This document shows, one piece after another, positions 49,304 to 58,215 of a DNA stretch of 64,000 bases. The notes below the pieces were generated by a model. That model saw nothing but the letters and a program-made list of their open reading frames with translations. It searched no databases and had not been told where the DNA came from. The stretch is from Maritalea mobilis (GTDB lineage Bacteria > Pseudomonadota > Alphaproteobacteria > Rhodobacterales > Rhodobacteraceae). The number at the start of each line of letters is the position of its first letter. Position 1 is the first letter of the stretch. Made by a program: the position numbers and the translations under genes. The stretch is from positions 1 to 64,000 of the forward strand of contig NZ_JAHVKE010000004.1 of assembly GCF_019800885.1 (NCBI RefSeq). The letters are read 5' to 3'.

Positions 49304-50032
49304 ATGTCGCGTCCCAAGATACGCCTCTTTGTAGATCACCCGCTTGGTCCGGGGCAAACGGTCCCCCTGTCGCGGGAGCAGGCAAATTACCTGTTCAACG
49401 TCATGCGCCTGTCTGTCGGGGCCGAGGTGGCGGTGTTCAACGGGTCCGAAGGGGAATGGCGCGCCACTGTCATCGAGGCTGGCAAGCGCGCGGGCGCCCT
49501 CAACTGTGTTGAGCAAACCGCGCCTCAGCAGAGGCCACCGGATCTTTGGCTGCTCTTCGCGCCGATCAAGAAGGCCCGCACCGATTTCATCGTGGAAAAA
49601 GCGGTCGAGCTTGGCGCGGCCCGGATTTGCCCGGTGCAAACCGATTTCACCAATGCCGAGCGGATTCGGCAGGACCGCCTTCAGGCCCACGCGGTCGAGG
49701 CGGGCGAGCAGTGCCTCGGGACTTACGTCCCGCCTGTCGATGATTTGCGTAAATTGTCCGATTTGCTGGCAGACTGGCCTGAGGATCGGCACCTGGTATT
49801 CGCCGATGAGTCGCTGCTCGGTGCCAGGGAATCCCTGGCCGCCGCGCCGGAGGCCGAGAAATGGGCGATCCTGATCGGCCCCGAAGGCGGGTTTTCACCA
49901 CAGGAACGCGAGCGGTTGCGCGCCTTGCCCTTCGTCACCCCGATCTCGCTGGGGCCGCGCATCCTGCGCGCCGATACGGCGGCGGTTGCGGCCTTGACCC
50001 TGTGGCAATCCGAGCGGGGCGATTGGCTATGA
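49304..50032 (+). CDS. rsmE: 16S rRNA (uracil1498-N3)-methyltransferase
   Basis: A 242-residue SPOUT methyltransferase methylating U1498 of 16S rRNA. N-terminal PUA-like domain (about 1-70), then the knotted domain with ILIGPEGGFSPQE near residue 190 and SLGPRILRADTAAVAAL at the C-terminus, the family's SAM-binding signature. It is divergent from ubiA with 12 bases between start codons and overlaps the next gene (ATGA). Confidence 0.94.
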   Translation: MSRPKIRLFVDHPLGPGQTVPLSREQANYLFNVMRLSVGAEVAVFNGSEGEWRATVIEAGKRAGALNCVEQTAPQQRPPDLWLLFAPIKKARTDFIVEKAVELGAARICPVQTDFTNAERIRQDRLQAHAVEAGEQCLGTYVPPVDDLRKLSDLLADWPEDRHLVFADESLLGARESLAAAPEAEKWAILIGPEGGFSPQERERLRALPFVTPISLGPRILRADTAAVAALTLWQSERGDWL

Positions 50033-50550
50033 ACGGATTTCTCCGCCCCGAGGCCGCGGCCACGCTGAAACGCTGGCGCGAGGTCATCGCGGCGCTTGCC
50101 GTGGCGCTTCTTGGCCTCTGGATCGCGCAGCAGCCGGGGCCGATCCTTGGCGGGTTCGGGCTCATCCTTGCTCTGCTTGCGCTCGCGGTGTTGATCCCGG
50201 CCATTCGCCGCGCGCGGTTTGCCGCCTCGGGCGAGGGGCCTGGCGTGGTGCAGGTCGATGAACGCTGCATCCTTTACATGGGGCCGCATCACGGCGGGTC
50301 GGTCGCATTGGATGAACTGGCGCTGATCTCCGCGCGGCGGACACCCGATGGCCAGCTGACCTGGGTTCTGGTGGAAGGCGGGCAGGTCCTGACCATTCCC
50401 GCCGATGCCAAGGGGGGCGAGGCGCTGTTCGACGCCTTCACAGCCTTGCCCGGCCTGTCGGCGCAACAGGTTCTGGCGGCACGGGAAAATCCGCATCCCG
50501 GCACACATCGCCTGTGGCAGCGCACACAGTCTCCGGCCTTGACACGGTAG
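50029..50550 (+). CDS. Two-helix membrane protein of unknown function
   Basis: A 173-residue protein with two close N-terminal membrane helices (about 18-35 and 40-58), then a basic segment RRARFAA and a cytoplasmic domain. The domain reads like a compact PH-like or DUF-type fold (VVQVDERCILYMGPHHGG, then WVLVEGGQVLTIP). The start overlaps rsmE (ATGA). No function assigned; the layout resembles small bacterial PH-domain membrane proteins. Confidence 0.75.
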   Translation: MNGFLRPEAAATLKRWREVIAALAVALLGLWIAQQPGPILGGFGLILALLALAVLIPAIRRARFAASGEGPGVVQVDERCILYMGPHHGGSVALDELALISARRTPDGQLTWVLVEGGQVLTIPADAKGGEALFDAFTALPGLSAQQVLAARENPHPGTHRLWQRTQSPALTR

Positions 50551-50606
50551 GCGCACCGCGCCACCTCTGCCATCCAATCGCGTGCAACAGGCCCGGAGCG
50601 CCCCAG

Positions 50607-51977
50607 ATGTCCATCCCTCAATCCGGCGGCGGTCCGATCGAACGCCCAGAGCAACTGGCCGAGTATCTCGCCTCGGGCTGCAAGCCCAAGGAAGACTGGC
50701 GCATCGGCACCGAGCACGAGAAGTTCGGCTACACCAAGGATACGCATGCGCCGCTGCCCTATGACGGTCCGCGTTCGATCAAGGCAATGCTCGAAGGTCT
50801 GCGTGACCGCTTTGGCTGGTCCCCGATCCTTGAAGGCGACAACATCATCGGCTTGGAGCTGAACGGCGCGAATATCAGCCTGGAACCGGGCGGGCAGTTG
50901 GAACTGTCCGGCGCGCCGCTGGAAACCATCCACCAGACCTGCGACGAGGTGAACGAACACCTGCGCGAGGTGCGCGCGGTGGCCGACGATCTTGGCGTTG
51001 GGTTCATTGGCCTTGGGGCTGCGCCGATCTGGCGGCACGAGGACATGCCGATGATGCCCAAAGGGCGCTACCGGTTGATGACGGATTACATGGACCGGGT
51101 CGGCACGCTTGGCAAAACCATGATGTATCGGACCTGCACGGTGCAGGTGAATCTCGACTTCGCCTCCGAGGCGGACATGGTTCAAAAGCTGCGCGTGGCG
51201 CTGGCGCTGCAACCCGTGGCCACCGCGCTCTTTGCCAACTCGCCCTTCATCGACGGCGCGCCCAACGGGCACAAATCCTGGCGCAGCCGCGTCTGGCGTG
51301 ACCTCGATGCCGACCGCACCGGCACGCTGCCCTTCGTGTTCGAGGATGGGTTCGGCTTCGAGGCCTGGGTCGATTACGCGCTCGATGTGCCGATGTATTT
51401 CGTCTACCGCGACGGGAAATACATCGACGCGCTCGGCCAATCCTTCCGCGACTTCCTGAAGGGCGAATTGCCTGCCCTGCCGGGTGAAATCCCGACCCTT
51501 TCAGACTGGGCCGATCACCTGACCACCATCTTCCCCGAGGCACGGATCAAGAAGTTCATCGAGATGCGCGGCGCCGATGGCGGCCCGTGGCGTCGCCTTT
51601 GCGCTTTGCCCGCGCTGTGGGTCGGCCTGACCTATGATCAGACCGCGCTGGATGCGGCGTGGGACCTGGTGAAAGGCTGGGATGCCGAGACGCGCGAAGC
51701 GTTGCGCGTTGCGGCCTCGGTCGATGCGCTCGACGCGCAGGTTGGCACCATCAAGATGCACGATCTTGCGCGCGAGGTTCTCGCGATTGCCGAGGCGGGT
51801 CTGAAGGCCCGCGCCCGGCCCGGGGCTGGCGGGCTGGTCCCGGACGAGACGCATTTCCTGTCGGCGTTGAAGGACAGTATCGAGACCGGCCATGTCCCCG
51901 CCGATGAGCTTCTGGCGAAGTATCACGGCGAGTGGGCGGGCGATCTCGACCGGATCTACGACGAGTTCAGCTACTGA
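50607..51977 (+). CDS. gshA: Glutamate--cysteine ligase
   Basis: A 456-residue GCS2-type ligase of the alphaproteobacterial/plant branch, catalysing the first step of glutathione synthesis. Signatures: WRIGTEHEKFGY near residue 32, LEPGGQLELSGAPL near 93, MMYRTCTVQVNLDF near 173, and FIEMRGADGG near 315. Full length. ATG at 50607 gives the standard N-terminus. The stop abuts the stop of the convergent DUF805 gene with no base between. Confidence 0.95.
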   Translation: MSIPQSGGGPIERPEQLAEYLASGCKPKEDWRIGTEHEKFGYTKDTHAPLPYDGPRSIKAMLEGLRDRFGWSPILEGDNIIGLELNGANISLEPGGQLELSGAPLETIHQTCDEVNEHLREVRAVADDLGVGFIGLGAAPIWRHEDMPMMPKGRYRLMTDYMDRVGTLGKTMMYRTCTVQVNLDFASEADMVQKLRVALALQPVATALFANSPFIDGAPNGHKSWRSRVWRDLDADRTGTLPFVFEDGFGFEAWVDYALDVPMYFVYRDGKYIDALGQSFRDFLKGELPALPGEIPTLSDWADHLTTIFPEARIKKFIEMRGADGGPWRRLCALPALWVGLTYDQTALDAAWDLVKGWDAETREALRVAASVDALDAQVGTIKMHDLAREVLAIAEAGLKARARPGAGGLVPDETHFLSALKDSIETGHVPADELLAKYHGEWAGDLDRIYDEFSY

Positions 51978-52670
51978 TCAGCCGCTGCGCGCGGCCTTGT
52001 TCTGCTGGATCGCAGGCGCAACCCGCGTGCGGTAATACTCGGCGAAATCCGACTGGTTCTTGGCTTGCACGGCCTCGCGCACGTCGTCTGGCAGTTGCTT
52101 GACGAACGCCGGATGGGCCGGCGGCGGGCGCTTGCGATCCGGTGCCGGGTCTGGCCCGAAGCGGTTGTTGCCATGTGTCCCCGGCAGGCACAGCACGACC
52201 AGGAACCAGACCGAGGCAATCAGCGGCACGGTCGCAACCATCAGGATGATCGGCATCGCGCTTTCCGGGCTTCCGAGGAACGGGATCAGGAACACCGCCC
52301 CGACAAGGGCAAGGATCGTCACCGCGGTCGGCATCAGGATGAACCAACCGCTGCGATCGGTGTCATGCAGGCGGCGCACGGTTACGGAAAGCTGTGGCAG
52401 CCATCCCAGGACGATGTAACCGGCGTAGAAATAGCCGATGTAGTAGAGCAACTCGGTGTTGTTGTCGAAAAACGCCTTTGACGCGCTGGCATCTGTCACC
52501 CTGAGCAGAAGCTCGGGGTCGCGGGCAAAAACGTAGCCAAGCCCGATCTGCGCTGCCGTTGCCGCGACGGCGAGAAACAGCGCGAACCACCAGTATTCAG
52601 CGCGACGGGCACGGCCCGAGAAATTCAGGATGTTGACGTAGCAACTCGCGATTGCCTTCAGCGGACCCAT
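51978..52670 (-). CDS. DUF805 membrane protein, long form
   Basis: A 230-residue inner-membrane protein. DUF805 signature NFSGRARRAEYWWFALF at the N-terminus, several helices, and the conserved RRLHDTDRSGW near residue 113. A hydrophilic tail (about 180-230, FVKQLPDDVREAVQAK) is absent from the two paralogues upstream. Function of the family is unknown. It is separated from the next DUF805 gene by a terminator, so it is transcribed separately. Confidence 0.88.
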   Translation of the reverse strand: MGPLKAIASCYVNILNFSGRARRAEYWWFALFLAVAATAAQIGLGYVFARDPELLLRVTDASASKAFFDNNTELLYYIGYFYAGYIVLGWLPQLSVTVRRLHDTDRSGWFILMPTAVTILALVGAVFLIPFLGSPESAMPIILMVATVPLIASVWFLVVLCLPGTHGNNRFGPDPAPDRKRPPPAHPAFVKQLPDDVREAVQAKNQSDFAEYYRTRVAPAIQQNKAARSG

Positions 52671-52786
52671 GGCGCGTCAGCCCCCTTCGCTGCAAATAAC
52701 CAGATACGGCCCCGAGATGCCGGTCGAAGATGGCCTTAGCGTGGCGCGCATTTGACCGAGCCCGGAATTTCACAAGCGCAGGCATG

Positions 52787-52816
52787 AAAAAACCCGCCCG
52801 GACGGCGCTGGGCGGG
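52787..52816 (-). terminator. Intrinsic terminator after a DUF805 gene
   Basis: CCCGCCC (52793-52799) pairs with GGGCGGG (52810-52816) around a ten-base loop. On the minus strand the stem is followed by six T residues (complement of 52787-52792). It lies about 30 bases after the stop of the 52847-53224 gene. Confidence 0.88.
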
Positions 52817-52846
52817 ATGAACTTGGAACTTGTCCGCCAGGTGCGA

Positions 52847-53224
52847 TCAGGCGGCGGCCATCGTGCCTTCGCCGGCCAGCGGGTCGGGGCCGAAGCGGTT
52901 CGGGCCAACCGTGCCGCGCTGCACGAACCAGTAAATGTACAGGATCACACCGACGATCGGGATCAGAATGATGAAGATCCACCAACCCGACTTGTCGAGG
53001 TCATGCATGCGGCGCACGCTGACGGCGATGCCGGGCAGGATCAGGCCGAGCATCCAGATGAGCGACAGCGCCGGAAAGCCCAGCACGGCTGTGTCGATCA
53101 CGTTGGCCACCGCCGAGCCGATGATGTTGAACAGGTAGAACCACCAGAATTCGGACCGCTGCGCGCGCCCCGAGAAATCGACATACTTGCTCAGGCAAGT
53201 GCGGACTGCCGTCATGAAATCCAT
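52847..53224 (-). CDS. DUF805 membrane protein, short form
   Basis: A 125-residue protein starting MDFMTAVRTCLSKYVDFSGR, with the signature FSGRAQRSEFWWFYLF, about three helices and RRMHDLDKSGWW. The C-terminus VGPNRFGPDPLAG is a common DUF805 ending. ATG at 53224 is chosen because the paralogue upstream starts with the same MDFMTAV. Function unknown. A strong terminator follows. Confidence 0.9.
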   Translation of the reverse strand: MDFMTAVRTCLSKYVDFSGRAQRSEFWWFYLFNIIGSAVANVIDTAVLGFPALSLIWMLGLILPGIAVSVRRMHDLDKSGWWIFIILIPIVGVILYIYWFVQRGTVGPNRFGPDPLAGEGTMAAA

Positions 53225-53400
53225 TTGCTGTCTCCAATGCATTACCGTGGTCGTTTGCTGGCCCGGTGGGCGGCAATGCCCTTTGGCCCGATGTCACGAG
53301 CGTGCGGGCAGCCGCCGCGGCTTGGCAACGGCAAAGTGACGTCAGGTAAGGAAATCCGCCGCGAGATCGCCTGTCTCGGCGTGGTTTCAAGCGGTTTGGG

Positions 53401-53781
53401 TCAGCGTCCGGCCAGTGGGTCGGCTCCGTGCTGGTTCGGTCCGGCGGTGCCACGTTGCACGAAGAAGTAGAGCAGCACGAGGAAGCCCACGATCGGGATC
53501 AGCGCGATCAACAGCCACCAGCCAGAGCGGTCGGTGTCATGCAGGCGTCGCGCGCCGACGGCCAGACCGGGAAGCAGGATCGCGAGGCTGAACAGCGGTG
53601 CCAGAATGCCGACATCCTGTCCGCCCACCAAGGTGCCGAACAGGGCCCGGTCCACCATCTGCAAAACCGCCGATACGATGAGCGAGAAAAGGTAGAACCA
53701 CCAGAATTCGGATCGCTGCGCGCGCCCCGAGAAGGTCGCGTATTTGCCAAGAACGGTTTTGACAGCCGTCATGAAGTCCAT
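53401..53781 (-). CDS. DUF805 membrane protein, short form (paralogue)
   Basis: A 126-residue paralogue of the downstream gene: MDFMTAVKTVLGKYATFSGR, FSGRAQRSEFWWFYLF and RRLHDTDRSGWW are shared, and the C-terminus is again PNQHGADPLAGR. The middle helices differ (LVGGQDVGILAPLFS inserted). It lies 30 bases after plsY and 176 bases before the next paralogue; the pair looks like a tandem duplication. Function unknown. Confidence 0.9.
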   Translation of the reverse strand: MDFMTAVKTVLGKYATFSGRAQRSEFWWFYLFSLIVSAVLQMVDRALFGTLVGGQDVGILAPLFSLAILLPGLAVGARRLHDTDRSGWWLLIALIPIVGFLVLLYFFVQRGTAGPNQHGADPLAGR

Positions 53782-53811
53782 GGGGGCACCCTCCCTTTGT
53801 CGGGGCGGATG

Positions 53812-54426
53812 TCAGGCCGACTTCTTGCCGATCCGTGATTCCGTCCCGTTCAGCAGACGCGTGATGTTCTCGCGATGGCGGATCAGGATCAAGACCGCGA
53901 GCAGGATGCACAAGAGCACCAGTTCGGGCCGTCCGAGCAACAGGGCGGCAACCGGCGACAAAACGGCCGCGACCAGCGCTGACAGAGACGAATAGCGCGT
54001 CACGGCGGCCACGATCAGCCAGGTCGCGCAGGCCGCCAGCCCCACGGGCCAAGCCAATGCCAGCAGCGTGCCGATGAAGGTGGCAACCCCCTTGCCCCCC
54101 TTGAAGCCAAGGAAGATGGGAAAGCAATGGCCGAAGAAGGCCGCGAAGCCGGCCAGTTGCGCCGCATCCTCGCCCACCAGCGCGCGGGCCAGCAGCACGG
54201 CGATGGCGCCTTTGCCCGCGTCCAGAACCAGCGTCAGGAAGGCGGCAAGCTTGTTGCCGGTGCGCAGGACATTGGTCGCACCGATATTGCCCGAGCCGAT
54301 CTTGCGCAGGTCCCCCAACCCGAAGAGCCGCGCCATGACGATACCGAACGGGACGGAGCCAAGAAGATAGGCCGCCACACCGGTGATGGCGAGCAACAGG
54401 GCAGAGGTTTCGATGACCGGGATCAT
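53812..54426 (-). CDS. plsY: Acyl-phosphate:glycerol-3-phosphate acyltransferase
   Basis: A 204-residue membrane enzyme making lysophosphatidate for phospholipid synthesis. The three PlsY motifs are present: YLLGSVPFGIVMAR near residue 20, KIGSGNIGATNVLRTG near 42, and GHCFPIFLGFKGGKGVAT near 98. It overlaps the pyrC-like gene (ATGA) and is the last of five closely packed genes starting at pyrB. Confidence 0.94.
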   Translation of the reverse strand: MIPVIETSALLLAITGVAAYLLGSVPFGIVMARLFGLGDLRKIGSGNIGATNVLRTGNKLAAFLTLVLDAGKGAIAVLLARALVGEDAAQLAGFAAFFGHCFPIFLGFKGGKGVATFIGTLLALAWPVGLAACATWLIVAAVTRYSSLSALVAAVLSPVAALLLGRPELVLLCILLAVLILIRHRENITRLLNGTESRIGKKSA

Positions 54427-55700
54427 GCCGCGCCCTCCTCGGAAAAGACCGTCTCACCGCCGACCCATGTGTGGTGGACGCGCCCCTCCATGCGGGTCAG
54501 GTCGAAGGGCGTGTTCTTGGACTTCGACCGCAGGGTGGACCGGTCGAGGATGAAGGGCGCATCGGGGTCGAACAGCACGAGGTCAGCTGGCGCGCCCTTG
54601 ACCAGACGCCCGCCGGGCAGACCAAAGCGCCGCGCCGGGTTCAGGGACATCGCGCGGAACAACTGCGGCAGGCTGAGGTGCCCGGCATGGTAGAGCCGCA
54701 TCGCGGCGGGCAGCATCGTTTCCAGCCCAACGGCGCCCGAGGCCGCGGCCTCGAACGGCAGGCGTTTCGACTCCTCGTCTTGCGGCGTGTGCATCGAACA
54801 GATGATGTCGATAGTCCCGTCGCCGACGGCCTCGACCATCGCCAAGCGGTCTTCCTCGGACCTGAGGGGCGGCTTCAGTTTGAAGAAGGTGCGGAAATCG
54901 CCAACGTCCAATTCGTTCAGCGTCAGGTGGTGGATCGAGACACCCGCCGTCACGTTCAGCCCGGATGCCTTGGCGCGCGCCAAGGCAGGCAGGGCGACCG
55001 CGGTCGAGATCTGGTCGGCGTGATAGGCCACACCCGTCATCTCGACCAGGGCGAGGTCACGCTCCAGCCCCATGCGTTCGGCCATGGGCGGGGCGGAGGG
55101 CAGGCCACGCAGCGCCGCGAACTTGCCGCCCGTCACCGCCGCACCCCGGCTCAGGCCCGGGTCCTGGGGGTGCCCGACGATCAGCGCGCCAAGGCCGCGG
55201 GCATAGGTCATGCAGCGCGACAGCACGCGGGTGTCTGCGCAGACCGCGTCACCATCGGAAAACGCGACCGCGCCCGCATCCATCAGGAACCCGATCTCGG
55301 TCATCTCGCGCCCCTCGCGGGCACGGGTCAGGGCCGCCATCGGGCGCACGCGGATGGGCGTGCGGTCATGCGCACGGCGCGTCACGAATTCCAGCACCTC
55401 TGGCGTGTCGATCGGCGTCAGCGTGTCGGGGCGTGTGACCATCGTCGTCACGCCACCGGCGGCCGCGGCGCGGCCCGCGCTGCGGAACCCCTCCTTGTGG
55501 CGCTCGCCGGGTTCGCCGACCTTCACGCCCACGTCCACGATGCCGGGGGCAAGGCACATTCCGTGGCAATCCATGCCACCCTCGGCCCCGCCTTCGCCCA
55601 TCTCAACGATCTCGCCGCCCGCGATCCGCAGCCAGCCGCGCGTGTCGGTTCCGGCCTCGGGGTCGATCAGCCGCGCATTCCGAAGCAATTGGTCTTTCAT
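54423..55700 (-). CDS. pyrC: Dihydroorotase-like protein without catalytic metal ligands
   Basis: A 425-residue amidohydrolase-fold protein of the PyrC/PyrX group. The metal motif normally reading DxHxHxREPG is DVGVKVGEPGE at 56-66: both histidines and the arginine are replaced (Gly58, Lys60, Gly62). A later histidine is Gln230 (DQIST), and the catalytic aspartate region reads CSMHTPQ (Ser302). It therefore cannot work as a normal dihydroorotase. Non-catalytic homologues are known to be structural partners of aspartate transcarbamoylase, which fits pyrB in the same operon. A true dihydroorotase should exist elsewhere. Confidence 0.88.
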   Translation of the reverse strand: MKDQLLRNARLIDPEAGTDTRGWLRIAGGEIVEMGEGGAEGGMDCHGMCLAPGIVDVGVKVGEPGERHKEGFRSAGRAAAAGGVTTMVTRPDTLTPIDTPEVLEFVTRRAHDRTPIRVRPMAALTRAREGREMTEIGFLMDAGAVAFSDGDAVCADTRVLSRCMTYARGLGALIVGHPQDPGLSRGAAVTGGKFAALRGLPSAPPMAERMGLERDLALVEMTGVAYHADQISTAVALPALARAKASGLNVTAGVSIHHLTLNELDVGDFRTFFKLKPPLRSEEDRLAMVEAVGDGTIDIICSMHTPQDEESKRLPFEAAASGAVGLETMLPAAMRLYHAGHLSLPQLFRAMSLNPARRFGLPGGRLVKGAPADLVLFDPDAPFILDRSTLRSKSKNTPFDLTRMEGRVHHTWVGGETVFSEEGAA

Positions 55701-56152
55701 GCGCCCCTCCGCGCCCGCGCGCCGTCGATCTCGGCGATCACCCTGGCGGTGTCGGGCTGGTATTTCAGCAGGTATTTGTCGCCCGTTCCCGTGACCACCT
55801 GCACCGCCGAGAAAATGGAGCGCACGGCCTCGATCTCGCGCAGCCAGATCACGCGTGGCCCCGGCCCCAGAAGGCGGCGGTCGGTCAGGTCCCAGCGCAT
55901 CTTGGTCTCGTCCGAGGCGAGGTAGAGGCCCCGCACCGCGATGGCCATCAGTCCGCCAATTGCCCCGGTCCAGACATGCGGATTGCCCATCGCCCAGAGG
56001 ATGCCCATGCCCGCCGCCATGGCGATGGCCGCCAGCCAGGCATGTTCCCGCCAATAGGTGCCCCGGTCGCCCTGGAACGAGGCGATCACGCGTTCCCCGT
56101 CCTCCAACTCGGTGGTCGGGGTGAAATGCGTCCGGGTCGAGATCGGGTCCAT
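55697..56152 (-). CDS. Membrane protein with bacterial PH-like domain
   Basis: A 151-residue protein with two central helices (about 40-75) flanked by a domain reading DLTDRRLLGPGPRVIWLREIEAVRSI, typical of bacterial PH-domain membrane proteins. ATG at 56152 shares a base with the upstream stop, and the end overlaps the pyrC-like start (ATGA). No link to pyrimidine synthesis is evident; function unknown. Confidence 0.8.
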   Translation of the reverse strand: MDPISTRTHFTPTTELEDGERVIASFQGDRGTYWREHAWLAAIAMAAGMGILWAMGNPHVWTGAIGGLMAIAVRGLYLASDETKMRWDLTDRRLLGPGPRVIWLREIEAVRSIFSAVQVVTGTGDKYLLKYQPDTARVIAEIDGARARRGA

Positions 56153-56670
56153 CAGCCAAGCGCCCCGATCAGCACGACCAGACCCGCCAGCACCAGCGCC
56201 GTCAGCAGAAAGACGATGGCCCAACGCCGCGTCTTTTCCGGGCCGAGGTCGTCGGGTTGCGGGGCGGGCACGGCCGAGGTCAGGTCGGCCTTGGGCAGGG
56301 ATGCCTCGTGATCCGGCACGGCGATCTCCATCACGGCGATCTCGGTCAATTCGCTGCCCGGGTCCGGCTCTTCCTCCAGCGCGCGGCCCGGCACGATCAG
56401 GACCGACCCGGACAAGGCATCAAGCCGCAGGGCCGTTTCCGCTCCGATCGCCTTGGCGGGGTCAAAGGCGCTCCGGATGTAATCGGACAGGCGCATGTCC
56501 CCGAGGTCTTCGATCGGGAACAGCTCGATCTCGCGATGATCGAGTGTCTCGACGCCCAGCCAGTCGGTCAGCGGCGGCATCTCCGAGATCTCGCCGCGGG
56601 CCCGCGTCAGGTTCGTGTGGCGCGCCTTGCTGTCCACGTTCAGCGCGTAGATCCGGAGCTGCTCGCTCAT
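56152..56670 (-). CDS. Tail-anchored protein of unknown function
   Basis: A 172-residue, largely soluble acidic protein ending in a single C-terminal membrane helix (about 149-171, [23 protein letters not shown]). The soluble part lacks a motif I recognise; [10 protein letters not shown] near residue 62 and the [16 protein letters not shown] stretch stand out. Start and stop overlap the neighbouring genes, so it is translated with pyrB and the PH-like protein. It could anchor an assembly to the membrane; this is speculation. Confidence 0.75.
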   Translation of the reverse strand: MSEQLRIYALNVDSKARHTNLTRARGEISEMPPLTDWLGVETLDHREIELFPIEDLGDMRLSDYIRSAFDPAKAIGAETALRLDALSGSVLIVPGRALEEEPDPGSELTEIAVMEIAVPDHEASLPKADLTSAVPAPQPDDLGPEKTRRWAIVFLLTALVLAGLVVLIGALG

Positions 56671-57623
56671 ACCATCACTCCCTCTTTTTTCCGCAGCGCG
56701 CGCAGGTTGCGCGCCAGAAGGTCCATCGCCGCCATGCGGACGGCGACGCCCATCTCGACTTGTTCCTGGATGACGGACCGGTTGATGTCGTCGGCCAGAA
56801 GGCCATCGATCTCGACGCCGCGGTTCATCGGGCCCGGGTGCATGACGATGGCGTCGTCCTTGGCATAGGCCAGTTTCTCGGCGTCCAGTCCGAAGCGGTG
56901 GTAGTATTCCCGCTCCGACGGAATGAAGGCGCCGTCCATCCGCTCGCGCTGAAGGCGCAGCATCATCACCACGTCGCAGCCTTCCAGCCCCTCGCGCATG
57001 TCGTCATAGACTTCGACGCCCCACTCGCGCGCCGCCGAGGGCATCAGGGTCGCCGGGCCGACAAGGCGGATGCGGTTTTCCATCTTGCCGAGCAGGTGAA
57101 TGTTCGAGCGCGCCACGCGCGAATGGGCAATGTCGCCGCAGATCGCGATGTTCAGCCGGTGCAGGCGACCCTTCTTGCGCCGGATGGTCAGCGCGTCGAG
57201 CAGGGCCTGTGTCGGGTGTTCGTGCCGTCCGTCGCCCGCGTTCAGAACCGCGCCGGTGACCTTCTGCGCCAACAGGTCGACCGCGCCGGAATGGGGGTGG
57301 CGCACCACCAGCAGGTCGGGATGCATCGCGTTCAGCGTCATGGCCGTATCGATCAGGGTTTCCCCCTTTTTGATCGAACTCGCCTGCATCGCCATGTTCA
57401 TCACGTCCGCGCCCAGACGCTTGCCCGCGATCTCGAAGCTGGCCTGCGTTCGAGTCGAGGCCTCGAAGAACATGTTGATCTGGGTCAGCCCCTCCAGCGC
57501 GCGGCCATGGGCGCGGTCGGCCCGTTCGGCCTCGGCATAGCTGTCCGCAAGGTCAAGGATCGTCCGGATCTCGTCCGGGTGCAGGGGGGCGATCCCCAGA
57601 AGATGCTGCTGACGAAAACTCAT
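56667..57623 (-). CDS. pyrB: Aspartate carbamoyltransferase catalytic subunit
   Basis: A 318-residue enzyme making carbamoyl-aspartate, the committed step of pyrimidine synthesis. Carbamoyl-phosphate site [20 protein letters not shown] near residue 52, RHPHSGA near 108, [16 protein letters not shown] near 128, and [12 protein letters not shown] near 261. It lacks an accompanying pyrI regulatory gene; the degenerate pyrC in the same operon suggests the PyrB-PyrX type of holoenzyme. It heads the five-gene operon and overlaps the next start (ATGA). Confidence 0.96.
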   Translation of the reverse strand: MSFRQQHLLGIAPLHPDEIRTILDLADSYAEAERADRAHGRALEGLTQINMFFEASTRTQASFEIAGKRLGADVMNMAMQASSIKKGETLIDTAMTLNAMHPDLLVVRHPHSGAVDLLAQKVTGAVLNAGDGRHEHPTQALLDALTIRRKKGRLHRLNIAICGDIAHSRVARSNIHLLGKMENRIRLVGPATLMPSAAREWGVEVYDDMREGLEGCDVVMMLRLQRERMDGAFIPSEREYYHRFGLDAEKLAYAKDDAIVMHPGPMNRGVEIDGLLADDINRSVIQEQVEMGVAVRMAAMDLLARNLRALRKKEGVMV

Positions 57624-57664
57624 GGGCCACCCCGTCTTGGCTAGGCCGCTTATATTCAGCCGCC

Positions 57665-57702
57665 CGGCCCGCGGGCAAGGACGGATACCCGCGCGCGGGC
57701 CG
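57665..57702. terminator. GC-rich hairpin between pyrB and the SRPBCC gene
   Basis: CGGCCCGCG (57665-57673) pairs with CGCGGGCCG (57694-57702), a nine-base stem with a 20-base loop. It lies directly after the SRPBCC gene's stop on the minus strand and before pyrB. No T-run follows, so it may be a weak terminator or part of the pyrB leader. Confidence 0.4.
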
Positions 57703-57705
57703 TGT

Positions 57706-58161
57706 TCAGATGCGGCGCGCCCGCGCGGTGATCGCGGTCCCCTGCCTGTTGCGATGCCGCGTGCGGTACAGGATCCGCGCGACCCAGGTCATGAAGCCGG
57801 TGGCCCAGCTGCAATCGATCTCCAGACGGTCTGTCCAGAGGCAACCGCCCCCCTCCAGCGGATCAACCGTCAGCGTGTGGTCCCATTTCCGGATCATCCA
57901 GCCTTCCTCGCGGCTTTGAACGCGGCGCTCTGCATGGTTCACCGTCTCGACATGGACCGTGTAGTGCGGGTTGTGCATCACGCGCCAAACCAGCACGTCG
58001 ATGACATAGGTTTCGCCTTGAGCCATGTCGCCCGCGGGCATGTTGCGATAGATCGCGACGCCCCGGGTCGCTTCGGCCATTTCTGCAAAGCTCAGTGCCC
58101 GGGCAAACAGCTCGTCGGCGTCGTGCGGATAACGGACGGTCACGGTCAATTCACGCGGCAT
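57706..58161 (-). CDS. SRPBCC-fold protein
   Basis: A 151-residue START/Bet v1-like protein: N-terminal strand [21 protein letters not shown], then [17 protein letters not shown] and a final helix. Such folds bind hydrophobic ligands or act as cyclases. The C-terminus is basic ([13 protein letters not shown]). ATG at 58161 is chosen; the frame extends further into the neighbouring divergent gene. It stands alone, divergent from the glycosylase gene. Function unknown. Confidence 0.78.
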   Translation of the reverse strand: MPRELTVTVRYPHDADELFARALSFAEMAEATRGVAIYRNMPAGDMAQGETYVIDVLVWRVMHNPHYTVHVETVNHAERRVQSREEGWMIRKWDHTLTVDPLEGGGCLWTDRLEIDCSWATGFMTWVARILYRTRHRNRQGTAITARARRI

Positions 58162-58215
58162 GGCGCAGTGGTGACAGGCCTTTCCACCGGCGTCCAGCCG
58201 CCTTAGCTTCGGCAC

